From Curtobacterium sp. Leaf261 (GTDB lineage Bacteria; Actinomycetota; Actinomycetes; Actinomycetales; Microbacteriaceae): a DNA stretch of 64,000 nucleotides. Of the stretch, positions 1-8,780 are shown piece after piece. The notes below the pieces were generated by a model that had not been told where the DNA came from, did not search any database, and saw nothing but the letters and a program-made list of their open reading frames with translations. The position numbers and the translations under genes are program-made. The stretch covers positions 486,915-550,914 of the forward strand of contig NZ_LMMJ01000008.1 in NCBI RefSeq assembly GCF_001422205.1, given 5' to 3'. Within the stretch, counting starts at the first letter, position 1, and every line of letters starts with the position of its first letter.

Positions 1-337
1 GATGCTCGAGACGCTCGACACCGACTACGTCCGGACGGCACGGGCGAAGGGGCTCGCCCCCGGCCGTGTCGTCGGCGTGCACGTGATGCGGAACTCCCTG
101 ATCCCGACCGCGACGTACCTGGCGACCGACCTCGGGTACCTGATGGGCGGCACCGTCATCGTCGAGGGCATCTTCAACCTGCCGGGCGTCGGCAACCTGC
201 TCTTCCAGGCGATCCGCTCGCACGAGGGCGCCACCGTCGTCGGGATCTCGACGGCGCTCATCCTCGTGTTCCTCGTCACGAGTGTCCTCGTGGACCTCCT
301 GCACGCCGCCCTCGACCCGAGAGTGAGACGACGATGA
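1..337 (+). CDS. ABC transporter permease, DppB/OppB type (3' end only)
   Basis: This is the C-terminal part of an inner-membrane permease of the peptide/nickel ABC family; the 5' end lies before the window. The visible 111 residues open with the EAA loop that contacts the ATPase (DTDYVRTARAKGL), followed by the typical FNLPGVGNLLFQAI segment and a last membrane helix ending near the stop. The stop overlaps the next start by 4 bases (ATGA), so the two permeases are translationally coupled. The substrate-binding protein is presumably just upstream, outside the window. Family assignment is firm; the substrate is not known. Confidence 0.92.
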   Translation, partial: MLETLDTDYVRTARAKGLAPGRVVGVHVMRNSLIPTATYLATDLGYLMGGTVIVEGIFNLPGVGNLLFQAIRSHEGATVVGISTALILVFLVTSVLVDLLHAALDPRVRRR

Positions 338-1224
338 CCGACTCCGCGCTCGCCGCGACCGTCGAGCCCGTGATCGGGCTCCGCCGTCGACCGCTCACCG
401 CAGCCCTCCGCACCCCGGGGTTCATCGTGCCCGCCGCCGTGCTGGCCGTCGTCCTCCTCATCGCGCTGTTCCCGTCGGCGTTCGCGGGGCTGTTCGGCCA
501 CGGCGACCCCCGGGTGTGCCAGCTCGGTCGGAGCGGGGAGTCGGCGACCTCCGGACATCCGTTCGGCTTCGACCTGCAGGGCTGCGACGTGTACGCGAAC
601 GTCATCTACGGCACCCGGACGTCGATCGCCGTCGGGGTCCTCACCACCGTGCTCGCGATGCTCGTCGCGGTCGTCGTCGGCACCGTCGCGGGGATGGCCG
701 GCGGGTGGGTCGACTCGGTGCTCTCGCGGCTCACGGACGTGTTCCTCGGATTCCCGTTCCTGCTCGGTGCCGTCGTCGTGCTGAACAGCGTCGGCACCAG
801 GTCGGTCCTCACCGTGTCGCTCGTCCTCGCACTGTTCGGCTGGCCGACGATGGCCCGGCTCGTCCGGGGGTCCGTCAGGAGCATCCGGCAGGCGGAGTTC
901 GTCCTGGCGGCACGGACGATGGGGCTCTCGACGTGGCGCATCACCACCCGCTACGTGCTGCCGTCGTCGATCTCGCCGCTCCTCGTGCTCGCCACCATCA
1001 CGGTCGGCGGGGTGATCGTGTCCGAGTCGTCGCTGACGTACCTGGGCATCGGGCTCGAGGCGCCGGCGATCTCGTGGGGACTGCAGCTGTCCGCGGCGAC
1101 GACGCAGTTCCAGCAGGCGCCGCACATGCTGCTGTTCCCGTCGCTGTTCCTCGTCGTGACGGTGCTCTCCGTGATCGGACTCGGGGACACCCTGCGGACG
1201 GCGCTCGACCCGCGGCACCGGTGA
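334..1224 (+). CDS. ABC transporter permease, DppC/OppC type
   Basis: Second permease subunit of the peptide-type importer, 296 residues. The N-terminus is cytoplasmic, with a first membrane helix near residues 30-50. The core shows about five more helices and a long periplasm-side loop near residues 55-90 containing two cysteines. The EAA coupling loop is at about residues 188-215 (EFVLAARTMGLSTWRI). The start overlaps the previous stop. Downstream come a hydrolase, a regulator and the fused ATPase on the same strand, so all probably serve one uptake system. Length fits DppC proteins. Confidence 0.93.
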   Translation: MTDSALAATVEPVIGLRRRPLTAALRTPGFIVPAAVLAVVLLIALFPSAFAGLFGHGDPRVCQLGRSGESATSGHPFGFDLQGCDVYANVIYGTRTSIAVGVLTTVLAMLVAVVVGTVAGMAGGWVDSVLSRLTDVFLGFPFLLGAVVVLNSVGTRSVLTVSLVLALFGWPTMARLVRGSVRSIRQAEFVLAARTMGLSTWRITTRYVLPSSISPLLVLATITVGGVIVSESSLTYLGIGLEAPAISWGLQLSAATTQFQQAPHMLLFPSLFLVVTVLSVIGLGDTLRTALDPRHR

Positions 1225-1253
1225 GGGGCCGGCTCCTCCGCCCTCGACCAGCC

Positions 1254-1311
1254 GATCTCTGCACCGCCCCGATCTCTGCACCGCCCCGATCTCTGCACCG
1301 CCCCGATCTCT
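1254..1311 (+). repeat. 17-bp tandem repeat, three copies plus a partial fourth
   Basis: The unit GATCTCTGCACCGCCCC occurs perfectly at 1254-1270, 1271-1287 and 1288-1304; GATCTCT begins a fourth unit at 1305. The array fills the gap between the permease and hydrolase genes, just upstream of the hydrolase start. It could be an operator array for the nearby MarR-type regulator or simply slipped-strand DNA; nothing in the sequence decides. Confidence 0.9.
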
Positions 1312-1367
1312 CCACAGTTCCGATGCGACCCGGCCACGGCGGCCGACGATCCGATGAAATGGACACC

Positions 1368-2822
1368 ATGAGCACCACCACGAACGACACGCGCACCACC
1401 GCCACCGACGCCACGACCCTCGCCGCCTACCACGCCACGTTCCCGTACATCCGCGACTGGATCGCCTACAAGGTCTGGCAGCTCCGGGTGCCGGGCGTCC
1501 AGGTCGCCGTCGGCTTCCGCGGCGAGGTCATCTGGACCGAGAGCTACGGGTACGCCGACGTCGAGGCCGGCCGGGCACTGACCGACGACGACATCTTCCG
1601 CATCGCGAGCCACTCCAAGACCTTCACCGCGACGACACTGCTCCTGCTCGCGGAACGCGGTGCGCTGCGGCTGGACGACACGGTCGGCACGTACGTCCCG
1701 GCGCTCACCGAGGCCGGGTCCCCGATCGCGGACGCCACCGTCCGCGAGCTCATGGAGCACGGTGCCGGGGTGCTGCGCGACGGGCTCGACGGCGACTACT
1801 GGTCCCTCACGCGGCCGTTCCCGGACGAGGACGAACTCCTCGCACTCGTGCTCGACGAGGGCTCGAAGGTGCCGGTCGGATCGAGCTTCAACTACTCGAA
1901 CCTCGGGTACTCGCTCCTCGGTCTGGTGATCGCGGCCGTGACGGGCACCTCCTTCAACGATGCCGTCCGCGAGCTCGTCGTCGAGCCGCTCGGGCTCCGG
2001 AACACCGGACCGGACTTCGACCCCGCCCGCGCGGAGGAGTTCGTCGTCGGCTACAGCGGCTTCGCGACCGACCGTGTCCGACACCGGCTGCCGCACGTCG
2101 ACACGCGTGCCATGGCGTCCGCCACCGGGTTCCACGGCACCGCCTCCGACCTGGTGCGGTACTTCTCGGCGCACGTGATCGGGCAGGGCGAGCTCCTCGA
2201 CGACCACTCCAAGCGGCTCGCACAGCGCAAGGCGTGGACGGCGCTCAAGGGCGCCGACGACGGGTACGGCATGGGCTTCGTCGTGGACGAGGTCGGCGAC
2301 CGCGGGGTCCGAGGACACTCAGGTGGGTTCCCCGGGCACATCACGCAGTCGCTGTTCGACCCGGAGTCCTCGCTCGTCGTGTCCGTCATGACGAGTGCGG
2401 CAGCCGGACCCGCCACCGTGATCGCCAAGGGCGTCATCCGGCTGCTCGACGCCGCGACGGACCCCGCTGCCACCGATGCCGGCACCGACGGCGTGCCGGT
2501 GGACGACGCGCTCCTCGACTCGCTCGCCGGCCGCTTCGGGAACCCGTGGGGTCTCGCGGACGTGGCGCGGATCGGCGACCGCCTCATCGAGATCGACCCG
2601 GTGGCACCGGACCCGATGGCGTCGGTCACCACGCTCCAGATCGTCGACCGCGACACCGTCCGGATGACCGCCGGCAACCGGTTCGGCTCGATCGACGAGG
2701 ACATCCGGTACGAGCGTGACGACGACGACCAGGTCGTCCGGGTGCGCGCCGGCGGCGGGATGTCGATGCTGCCGTGGTCGCTCCCGGACGAGTCGCCCGA
2801 GGTGGCGGCAGGCCTCGTCTAG
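1368..2822 (+). CDS. Serine hydrolase, beta-lactamase/PBP4* fold
   Basis: A 484-residue enzyme of the serine beta-lactamase-like superfamily (esterases, D-aminopeptidases, class C enzymes). The SxxK nucleophile motif is SHSK at about residues 81-84, the YxN motif is YSN at about 176-178, and the HSGG box at about 317 replaces the KTG triad, as in many esterase/peptidase members. There is no signal peptide or lipobox, so it should act in the cytoplasm, possibly on what the flanking peptide transporter imports. I chose ATG 1368 because TGAAAT lies 7 bases upstream (leaderless arrangement); an in-frame ATG at 1359 is an alternative. The C-terminal ~110 residues form an extra beta-rich region. 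Substrate unknown. Confidence 0.85.
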   Translation: MSTTTNDTRTTATDATTLAAYHATFPYIRDWIAYKVWQLRVPGVQVAVGFRGEVIWTESYGYADVEAGRALTDDDIFRIASHSKTFTATTLLLLAERGALRLDDTVGTYVPALTEAGSPIADATVRELMEHGAGVLRDGLDGDYWSLTRPFPDEDELLALVLDEGSKVPVGSSFNYSNLGYSLLGLVIAAVTGTSFNDAVRELVVEPLGLRNTGPDFDPARAEEFVVGYSGFATDRVRHRLPHVDTRAMASATGFHGTASDLVRYFSAHVIGQGELLDDHSKRLAQRKAWTALKGADDGYGMGFVVDEVGDRGVRGHSGGFPGHITQSLFDPESSLVVSVMTSAAAGPATVIAKGVIRLLDAATDPAATDAGTDGVPVDDALLDSLAGRFGNPWGLADVARIGDRLIEIDPVAPDPMASVTTLQIVDRDTVRMTAGNRFGSIDEDIRYERDDDDQVVRVRAGGGMSMLPWSLPDESPEVAAGLV

Positions 2823-2883
2823 CCTGGCCGCACGACGCCATCACCACGCGGCGAGGGACAGGACCGACAGGGAGCACCACACC

Positions 2884-3441
2884 ATGACCACCCATCACAC
2901 CGAGGCGCTCGGCACCGCCGCCGACGACGTCCTGCTCGACCCCGAGCGACAGGCGTTCGTCGAGGAGTTCGCGTTCATGCTGCAGCTCGCCGGGACGCCC
3001 CTGATGGACGGTCGGGTGCTCGGCTACCTGATGATGACCCGGACGCCGTACTCGTCCTCCGCCGACATCGCCGCCGCCCTCGCCGCATCGTCCGGATCGG
3101 TGTCGATGTCGACCAGGCGCCTCGTCGACTCGGGGTTCATCAAGCGGCACATGGTCCCCGGTGAGCGCAGCCACTACTTCCGTGCGGAGTCCGACGTCTG
3201 GGGGAGCTGGCTCGCGACGGAGCGGCGGTACCTCGGACGCCAGCGGGACGTCATCGCCAGGGGCCTCTCCGCGATCGAGGACTCCACCGACCCTGCGGAC
3301 CACGCCGTCCAGCAGCGGCTCGTGAACGGCCGCGACTACATGACGTGGCTGCAGAGCCACCACCACAAGATGCTCGAGGACTGGGAGGCGTTCAAGGCCG
3401 CCCGCGACGGCACCGCACCCCCGACCGATCCGGAGCAGTGA
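2884..3441 (+). CDS. MarR/GbsR-family transcriptional regulator
   Basis: A 185-residue winged-helix protein. The helix-turn-helix lies at about residues 55-85 (SSADIAAALAASSGSVSMSTRRLVDSGFI), followed by a wing around KRHMVPGERSHYF and a C-terminal helical dimerisation part. The SADIAxAL...SxSMSxRxLxxxG pattern resembles the GbsR/MarR branch. It stands 61 bases after the hydrolase and one base before the ATPase gene, so it likely controls this transport/hydrolase operon. The inducer may be the imported compound; that is inference. Start ATG 2884 is the first methionine before the conserved region. Confidence 0.85.
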   Translation: MTTHHTEALGTAADDVLLDPERQAFVEEFAFMLQLAGTPLMDGRVLGYLMMTRTPYSSSADIAAALAASSGSVSMSTRRLVDSGFIKRHMVPGERSHYFRAESDVWGSWLATERRYLGRQRDVIARGLSAIEDSTDPADHAVQQRLVNGRDYMTWLQSHHHKMLEDWEAFKAARDGTAPPTDPEQ

Positions 3442-3442
3442 C

Positions 3443-5134
3443 ATGGACACGACGACACCAGTCCTCAGCATCGACCACCTGACCGTCGCGTTCGACGTCG
3501 AGGGCGAGCGGGTCCTGGCGGTGGACGACGCCTCGTTCAGCATCGGGCACCGCGAGGTCGTCGCCGTCGTCGGGGAGTCCGGGTCCGGCAAGAGCATGAC
3601 GGCGATGACCGTGATGGGGATCGCGCCGGACGGGGCACAGGCGTCGGGGTCGGTGCGGATCGGTGACCTCGAGGTCCTCGCGGCGGGAGAGTCGGCCCTC
3701 CGCGCCGTCCGCGGTCGTCGGGTGTCGATGATCTTCCAGGACCCGTCCGCGGCCCTCAACCCGGTGTGGTCCATCGGGTTCCAGATCGCGGAGGCCGTGC
3801 GTCGTGCGATCCCGGACGGCGGTGACCGGCCAGACCGTGCCGAGGTCCGTGCTCGCTGCATCGAGCTCCTGCGCCTCGTCGAGGTCCCCGAGCCCGAGCG
3901 TCGTCTCCGCCAGTACCCGCACGAGCTCTCCGGCGGGCAGTGCCAGCGCGTGATGATCGCGATGGCGCTCGCCGCAGATCCGGACCTCCTGATCGCCGAC
4001 GAGCCGACCACCGCCCTCGACGTCACGGTGCAGGCCGAGGTCCTCGACGTGCTCCGGCGGCTCCGGGAGCGGACCGGCACGAGCATCCTGCTGATCACGC
4101 ACGACATGGGGGTCGTCGCCGACCTCGCGGACCGGGTCGTGGTGATGCGGAACGGGCGTGTGGTCGAGACCGGGGACGCGCAGGCGGTGTTCTCCACACC
4201 GGCCGCCGAGTACACGCGGGAACTCCTGGCGGCGGTGCCGCGGATGGGTGTCGGGAACGCGATCGCAGACCTTGTCGTGGGCGGTGCGCCACTCGGCGGT
4301 CCCGCCGACGGCGCGCTCGGCGGGCCTGCAGCCGTCCTGGAGGCCCGTGGGCTGGTCGTCGAGTACGGCAGGCTCGGCAGGCGGTTCCGTGCGGTCGACG
4401 ACGTCTCGTTCGAGGTCGGCCGGGGTGAGATCGTCGGTCTCGTGGGGGAGTCCGGGAGCGGCAAGACCACCATCGGCCGCGCCGCCGTCGGCCTCGCGCC
4501 GATCACCGGCGGGAGCATCGTGGTCAGTGGGACCGATGTCCAGGGCGCGTCGCGTGCCGAGCGGCAGGCCATGCGACGGAACGTCGGCGTGGTCTTCCAG
4601 AACCCGATGATGTCGCTGAACCCGCGGTACACCGTCGCCCAGACGATCGCGGAGCCGCTCCGGCAGATCCTCGGGCTCGGTGCCGGGGAGGCCGAAGCAC
4701 GGGTGGACCGGCTCCTCGCGGACGTCGGGCTCGGGTCGGCGTGGCGGCACCGCTACCCGCACGAGCTCTCCGGGGGGCAGCGGCAGCGCGTCGCGATCGC
4801 CCGCGCGGTCGCACTCGACCCCGCGCTCCTGATCGCCGACGAGCCGACGAGCGCCCTCGACGTGTCGGTCCAGGCCCGGGTGCTCGACGTGTTCCGTGAG
4901 CTGCAGGAGCGCCTCGGGTTCGCGTGCCTCTTCATCACCCACGACCTCGCCGTCGTCGACTCGCTGTGCGACCGCGTCGTGGTGCTCCGCAGCGGGCGGC
5001 TCGTCGAGCACGGGACGCGCGAGCGGATCCTCCGGGCGCCGGAGGACGAGTACACGCGCCGACTCATCGCCGCAGCGCCGGTGCCCGATCCGCACGAGCA
5101 GGCCGAGCGGCGGGCGATGCGCCTGGCGAGCTGA
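3443..5134 (+). CDS. Fused dipeptide ABC transporter ATP-binding protein (DppD-DppF)
   Basis: Two complete ATPase domains in one 563-residue chain energise the permeases at the window start. Domain 1 has Walker A GESGSGKS near residue 43, signature LSGGQCQR near 162 and Walker B LLIADEPTTALD near 182. Domain 2 has Walker A GESGSGKT near 335, signature LSGGQRQR near 442 and Walker B LLIADEPTSALD near 462. Each half ends with the C-terminal oligopeptide-transporter extension. The C in signature 1 (GGQCQR) is a common variant. ATG 3443 follows the regulator stop by one base. Such DppDF fusions are normal in actinobacteria. Confidence 0.95.
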   Translation: MDTTTPVLSIDHLTVAFDVEGERVLAVDDASFSIGHREVVAVVGESGSGKSMTAMTVMGIAPDGAQASGSVRIGDLEVLAAGESALRAVRGRRVSMIFQDPSAALNPVWSIGFQIAEAVRRAIPDGGDRPDRAEVRARCIELLRLVEVPEPERRLRQYPHELSGGQCQRVMIAMALAADPDLLIADEPTTALDVTVQAEVLDVLRRLRERTGTSILLITHDMGVVADLADRVVVMRNGRVVETGDAQAVFSTPAAEYTRELLAAVPRMGVGNAIADLVVGGAPLGGPADGALGGPAAVLEARGLVVEYGRLGRRFRAVDDVSFEVGRGEIVGLVGESGSGKTTIGRAAVGLAPITGGSIVVSGTDVQGASRAERQAMRRNVGVVFQNPMMSLNPRYTVAQTIAEPLRQILGLGAGEAEARVDRLLADVGLGSAWRHRYPHELSGGQRQRVAIARAVALDPALLIADEPTSALDVSVQARVLDVFRELQERLGFACLFITHDLAVVDSLCDRVVVLRSGRLVEHGTRERILRAPEDEYTRRLIAAAPVPDPHEQAERRAMRLAS

Positions 5135-5182
5135 CCCGACGGCGGTCGCGCGCTGGTGTGCCGGGGGTGGGTCGTGCCTCCC

Positions 5183-5222
5183 GTCCGCTCGCGACGACTC
5201 CGGTCCGCTCGCGATGACTCCC
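5183..5222 (+). repeat. 20-bp direct repeat, two copies
   Basis: GTCCGCTCGCGACGACTCCG (5183-5202) is followed directly by a copy with two changes (5203-5222). It lies between the ABC operon and the histidine kinase gene, just before a hairpin. No function can be assigned. Confidence 0.8.
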
Positions 5223-5230
5223 GCTCGACG

Positions 5231-5250
5231 GGGTGGGGGTAACCCCACCC
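5231..5250 (+). terminator. Short GC-rich hairpin with GTAA tetraloop
   Basis: GGGTGGGG-GTAA-CCCCACCC is a perfect 8-bp stem with a GNRA-type loop between the fused ATPase stop (5134) and the kinase start (5308). There is no T-run, so it could be a terminator of the intrinsic-like actinobacterial type or part of the kinase mRNA leader. Confidence 0.5.
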
Positions 5251-5307
5251 GCGATCCGGGAGCGGGCAGGATGGGTGCAGGCCTCTGGGATCGCGAGGCT
5301 TGGTGTC

Positions 5308-7041
5308 ATGAACAAGACGCTGCCCATCGACCAGGCGGAGACCGTGCCCATCCACCCATCGCCGCGAGCCGAGGGCGACTCGCCCGCGGACGCGCTGTCC
5401 CCGGAGCCACCGACGTCCACACGGGGTGGCGACGGCTCGGGCCGCGGTGGTGACTCCGGCGGTGGTGACTCCGGCGGTGGTGACCCGAGTGGCGCCGACT
5501 CGGGTCATGGTGGCGCCCCCGATGGTCCGCGCAGTGCCGTCCAGACCCGGCGGAGCTCCTTCTACCGTGAGTCCTGGCGGCGTCTGCCGCGCAACCTCGG
5601 GTACCTCGCGCTGACCGCGGTGCTCCTCGGCACCGTGTACTTCGCGTTCCCGACCGTGTTCCTGCGCGGCAACAGCAGCCTGTCCTCGCTGGTGACCCCC
5701 CTCGGCGTCGTGATGTTCTTCGTCGCGCTGTTCGTGGCGCGGTGGCTCGGGGCCTTCGAGAAGCTCCGCATCGGCTGGGCCGAGGACCGTCCGATCCGTC
5801 CGGTCGACTGGACACCGCGCTGGCAGCAGAACTGGTTCATGCGCGTCCTGTCCGCCGTGGCCAACCCGCACTACTGGCTGTACCTGCTGCACGGGCTCCT
5901 CGTCTACCCGCTGGCGGCGCTCGTGACCATCGGCGCCGGCGCCGCACTCGTCGCCGGGTTCTTCCTGCCGATCGGCGCCGGCATCACCGCCCTCGTCAAC
6001 GGCTGGCGGATCAACGAGTTCCTGCGTGAGTCCGGGGTGGACCAGGGATGGCCCTGGGTGCTCGCCGCGATCGCCTGCGCACTCGTGATGGCGTTGTGCG
6101 TCGTGCTGTTCCCCCTCTGGGCCCGCGGAGCGACGCTCGCGCACTACTGGATCGACCACGCCCTGCTCGGCGGCTTCGAGGCCGAGGTGCTCCAGCAGCG
6201 CGTCGTCGGCCTGCAGCGCTCCCGTGCCGGTGCCGTGACCGCGGAGGGTCAGGCGCTCCGGCAGATCGAGCGCGACCTGCACGACGGTCCACAGCAGCGG
6301 CTCGTGCGGTTGCGGATGGACCTCGCGGCCGCGGAACGTGCGCTCGACAAGGACCCCCAGAAGGCCAGGACCCTGATGTCCGAGGCGTCGACCCACGCCA
6401 AGGACGCCCTCGACGAGCTCCGCGCACTGTCGAGGGGGTTCGCACCGCCGATCCTGCTCGACCGCGGACTCGTCGCCGCACTCGAGGCGCTCGTCTCGAG
6501 GACCCCCATCCCGGTCGGACTGCGCATCGACCTGTCGTCGGAGCTCGTCCTGCCGACCGAGGTCGAACGGAACGTGTACTTCACGGTGAGCGAGCTCCTC
6601 ACGAACACCACGAAGCACGCCGGAGCATCGACGGCCGGCGTCTACCTCGGCCTCGTCGAGGACCCGTACGGGCAGACGGTGCTCACGGTGAGTGTCACCG
6701 ATGACGGCCGCGGCGGCGCGACGATCCGCGAGGGGCACGGCATCGAGGGGCTCATGGGCCGGATGCGTGCACTTGACGGCGAGCTCACGGTGTCGAGCCC
6801 CCTCGGCGGCCCGACCGAGGCGACCGCCAGGATCCCGCTCGGGGCGCTCCGGGGCGTGCCGACGAACGGTGTCGTCGATGCGCCCGCGCCCACCACCGAC
6901 CGGTACGGCTGGCCGATCAGGACCGCGGGGCCGAACGGGACCGCGGGGCCGAACGGGTCCGCGGGGCCGAACAAGACCGCGACGGGGCGGCTGCCGGGCC
7001 CGGCGCCGGTCCGGCCGCCGGGTCCGGTGCCTGATCCGTGA
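5308..7041 (+). CDS. Sensor histidine kinase (HisKA_3, two-component system)
   Basis: A 577-residue membrane sensor kinase that should phosphorylate the response regulator encoded 19 bases downstream. The first ~90 residues are Gly/Asp/Ser-rich and disordered. Residues ~95-290 hold four to five membrane helices like the 'putative sensor' domain of NarL-type actinobacterial kinases. The phosphoacceptor is His325 in ERDLHDGPQQRLVRLRMDL, the HisKA_3 signature; the N-box (ELLTNTTKHA) and G-box (DGRGGA, GHGIEGLMGRM) follow. The C-terminus is a low-complexity tail with three GPN repeats encoded by near-identical 18-bp units at about 6928-6980. ATG 5308 has GAGG nine bases upstream. The signal is unknown. 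Confidence 0.92.
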   Translation: MNKTLPIDQAETVPIHPSPRAEGDSPADALSPEPPTSTRGGDGSGRGGDSGGGDSGGGDPSGADSGHGGAPDGPRSAVQTRRSSFYRESWRRLPRNLGYLALTAVLLGTVYFAFPTVFLRGNSSLSSLVTPLGVVMFFVALFVARWLGAFEKLRIGWAEDRPIRPVDWTPRWQQNWFMRVLSAVANPHYWLYLLHGLLVYPLAALVTIGAGAALVAGFFLPIGAGITALVNGWRINEFLRESGVDQGWPWVLAAIACALVMALCVVLFPLWARGATLAHYWIDHALLGGFEAEVLQQRVVGLQRSRAGAVTAEGQALRQIERDLHDGPQQRLVRLRMDLAAAERALDKDPQKARTLMSEASTHAKDALDELRALSRGFAPPILLDRGLVAALEALVSRTPIPVGLRIDLSSELVLPTEVERNVYFTVSELLTNTTKHAGASTAGVYLGLVEDPYGQTVLTVSVTDDGRGGATIREGHGIEGLMGRMRALDGELTVSSPLGGPTEATARIPLGALRGVPTNGVVDAPAPTTDRYGWPIRTAGPNGTAGPNGSAGPNKTATGRLPGPAPVRPPGPVPDP

Positions 7042-7060
7042 TCCGGCTAGCATCGAGACC

Positions 7061-7738
7061 ATGACCGACGGCCCGGACGCACAGCGCATCCGGGCCGTCG
7101 TCGTCGACGACGCCGTGCTGCTGCGCGAAGGCCTCGCGCGGGTGCTCGACGAAGCGGGCATCGACGTCGTCGGCCAGTTCGGCGATGCGCGGTCGTTCCT
7201 CGACGCCCTGCAGGCCGAGGCTCAGCGGGGGAACGCACCCGACGTCGTGATCATGGACGTCCGGATGCCGCCGACGTTCTCGGACGAGGGGGTCCGCGCC
7301 GCGGTCGAGGCCCGTCGGATCGTCCCCGGGATCGCGGTCCTCCTGCTCTCCCAGTACGTCGAGGCCACCTATGCCGAGGACGTCATGGCCGGTGGCTCGG
7401 CGGGCATCGGGTACCTCCTGAAGGACCGTGTCACGCGGCTCGACGAGATCGACGATGCCGTCCGCCGCGTCGCGTCCGGCGGCAGCGTGCTCGACCCGGA
7501 GGTCGTGAGCGAGCTCATGGCCCGCCGCCGCAACCCGCTCGCGGCACTCACGCCCCGCGAGCGCGAGGTCCTCGCACTGATGGCCGAGGGGCGGACGAAC
7601 GCCGCGATCGCCAGGGCGATGGTCATCGGCATCGGTGCCGTCGAGAAGCACGTGTCGAGCATCTTCGGCAAGCTCGCACTCGAGGACACCGGCGACGACC
7701 ACCGCCGCGTCCTCGCCGTCCTCGCGTACCTCGGGTGA
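7061..7738 (+). CDS. LuxR/NarL-family response regulator
   Basis: A 225-residue two-component response regulator, the partner of the kinase just upstream. The receiver domain (residues ~6-130) has the phosphoacceptor Asp66 in VVIMDVRMPP; the DNA-binding LuxR-type HTH is at ~160-220 (LTPREREVLALMAEGRTNAAIA). ATG 7061 follows the -10-like TAGCAT (7048-7053) by seven bases, so besides read-through from the kinase gene there may be a leaderless internal promoter. The stop overlaps the GTG start of the exporter gene (GTGA), suggesting that the exporter belongs to the same regulon. Target genes are not evident beyond that. Confidence 0.93.
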   Translation: MTDGPDAQRIRAVVVDDAVLLREGLARVLDEAGIDVVGQFGDARSFLDALQAEAQRGNAPDVVIMDVRMPPTFSDEGVRAAVEARRIVPGIAVLLLSQYVEATYAEDVMAGGSAGIGYLLKDRVTRLDEIDDAVRRVASGGSVLDPEVVSELMARRRNPLAALTPREREVLALMAEGRTNAAIARAMVIGIGAVEKHVSSIFGKLALEDTGDDHRRVLAVLAYLG

Positions 7739-8634
7739 CCGTTCCCCCGGCCGACGCTCGGCCCGGTCTCCTCGATCGCGTCCCCGCACCCGCCCTCGCG
7801 ATCACCGCGATGGTGTCCGTGCAGCTCGGCGCCGCGATCGCCAAGAACCACTTCGACGAGGTCGGCTCGGTCGGTGCCGCGACGCTCCGCCTGACCGTCG
7901 GCGCCGTCGTCCTCGCGCTCGTCGTCCGCCCGCGGGTGTTCCGCTGGACGCGGTCCCAGTGGGTCGCGGCGATCGGACTCGGTCTCGCGCTCGGCGGCAT
8001 GAACGTGTTCATCTACGTGGCCTTCGCGACGATCCCGATCGGCGTCGCCGTCACGATCGAGTTCCTCGGTCCGCTCGCGCTGTCGCTGGTGCACACCCGT
8101 CGGTGGCGAGACGTCGTCTGGGCACTCCTCGCGCTCGTCGGGGTGGTGCTCCTCGGTTCGGGGTCGAGCGGCGCGACCGGGTTCGTCGGCGTGTTGTTCG
8201 CCGTCATGGCCGCGGTGTGCTGGGCGGGCTACATCGTGATGAACCGGTACGTCGGTGCGCGGATCCCGGGTGTCGACGGGCTCTGCGTCTCCCTCGTCGT
8301 GTCGATGCTCGTGTCGTTGCCGTTCGGCACGGCGTCCGCGGTGGACGGGGTGCGTGCCGCTCCGACCCTGCTGCTCGTGTTCCTCGGGGTCGGTGTGCTC
8401 TCGAGCGTGCTGCCGTACGCGCTCGAGATGCACGCGCTGCGACGGATCCCGACGCGCGTGTTCGGTGTCCTGCAGAGCCTCGGGCCAGCGATCGCCGCGC
8501 TCGCCGGGTTCGTCATCGTGGGGGAGGCCCTCACCCCGCTCGAACTCGTCGCACTCGCGAGCGTCAGCGTGGCGAGCATCGGCGTGACGATCAGCGGCCG
8601 GCGGGGCTACTCCTCGGTCAGGAAGTCCGCGTAG
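7735..8634 (+). CDS. EamA/DMT-superfamily exporter (RhtA-like)
   Basis: A 299-residue membrane protein with ten predicted helices arranged as two EamA repeats (about residues 10-140 and 150-290), close in pattern to the threonine/homoserine exporter RhtA: FIYVAFATIPIGVAVTIEFLGPL in repeat 1 and an LP-ALE-HALRRIPTRVFGVLQSLGPAIAALAGF segment in repeat 2. It probably exports amino acids or small metabolites across the cytoplasmic membrane. GTG 7735 overlaps the regulator stop, so translation is coupled to the two-component system. The substrate is not determined by sequence. Confidence 0.88.
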   Translation: MTVPPADARPGLLDRVPAPALAITAMVSVQLGAAIAKNHFDEVGSVGAATLRLTVGAVVLALVVRPRVFRWTRSQWVAAIGLGLALGGMNVFIYVAFATIPIGVAVTIEFLGPLALSLVHTRRWRDVVWALLALVGVVLLGSGSSGATGFVGVLFAVMAAVCWAGYIVMNRYVGARIPGVDGLCVSLVVSMLVSLPFGTASAVDGVRAAPTLLLVFLGVGVLSSVLPYALEMHALRRIPTRVFGVLQSLGPAIAALAGFVIVGEALTPLELVALASVSVASIGVTISGRRGYSSVRKSA

Positions 8635-8759
8635 GTCGGTTCGTGCTGTCCGCCCGACAGCAGCGCGGGGTCGTTCACGCGGCGTTCGACGTACGCGGCG
8701 ATGACCTCGGGCGGCGTGAGGAGATGCGCGACCCATGAGGTCGCGTCCTGCTTGGTCAT
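8607..8759 (-). CDS. Small hypothetical protein, 50 residues
   Basis: A short reading frame, below the usual length cut-off. The product begins MTKQDATSWVAHLLTPPEVI and ends with TYADFLTEE; it is mildly acidic, soluble and without membrane segments. Support: ATG at 8759 is preceded on the minus strand by a purine-rich Shine-Dalgarno (GAGGGGAG) and by three 15-bp direct repeats that could be its control region. Its last nine codons overlap the 3' end of the EamA gene in the opposite direction. I do not recognise a family. Confidence 0.6.
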   Translation of the reverse strand: MTKQDATSWVAHLLTPPEVIAAYVERRVNDPALLSGGQHEPTYADFLTEE

Positions 8760-8780
8760 GATGCCGTCTCCCCTCGAGGA

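Noticed and set aside
516..1358. Upstream extension of the serine hydrolase frame
   Set aside because: It overlaps the permease gene in another frame and contains the 17-bp repeats; the hydrolase fold begins after 1368.
4753..7161. An 802-residue minus-strand frame over the kinase region
   Set aside because: It is the shadow of the histidine kinase and the fused ATPase; it is low-complexity and has no start signal.
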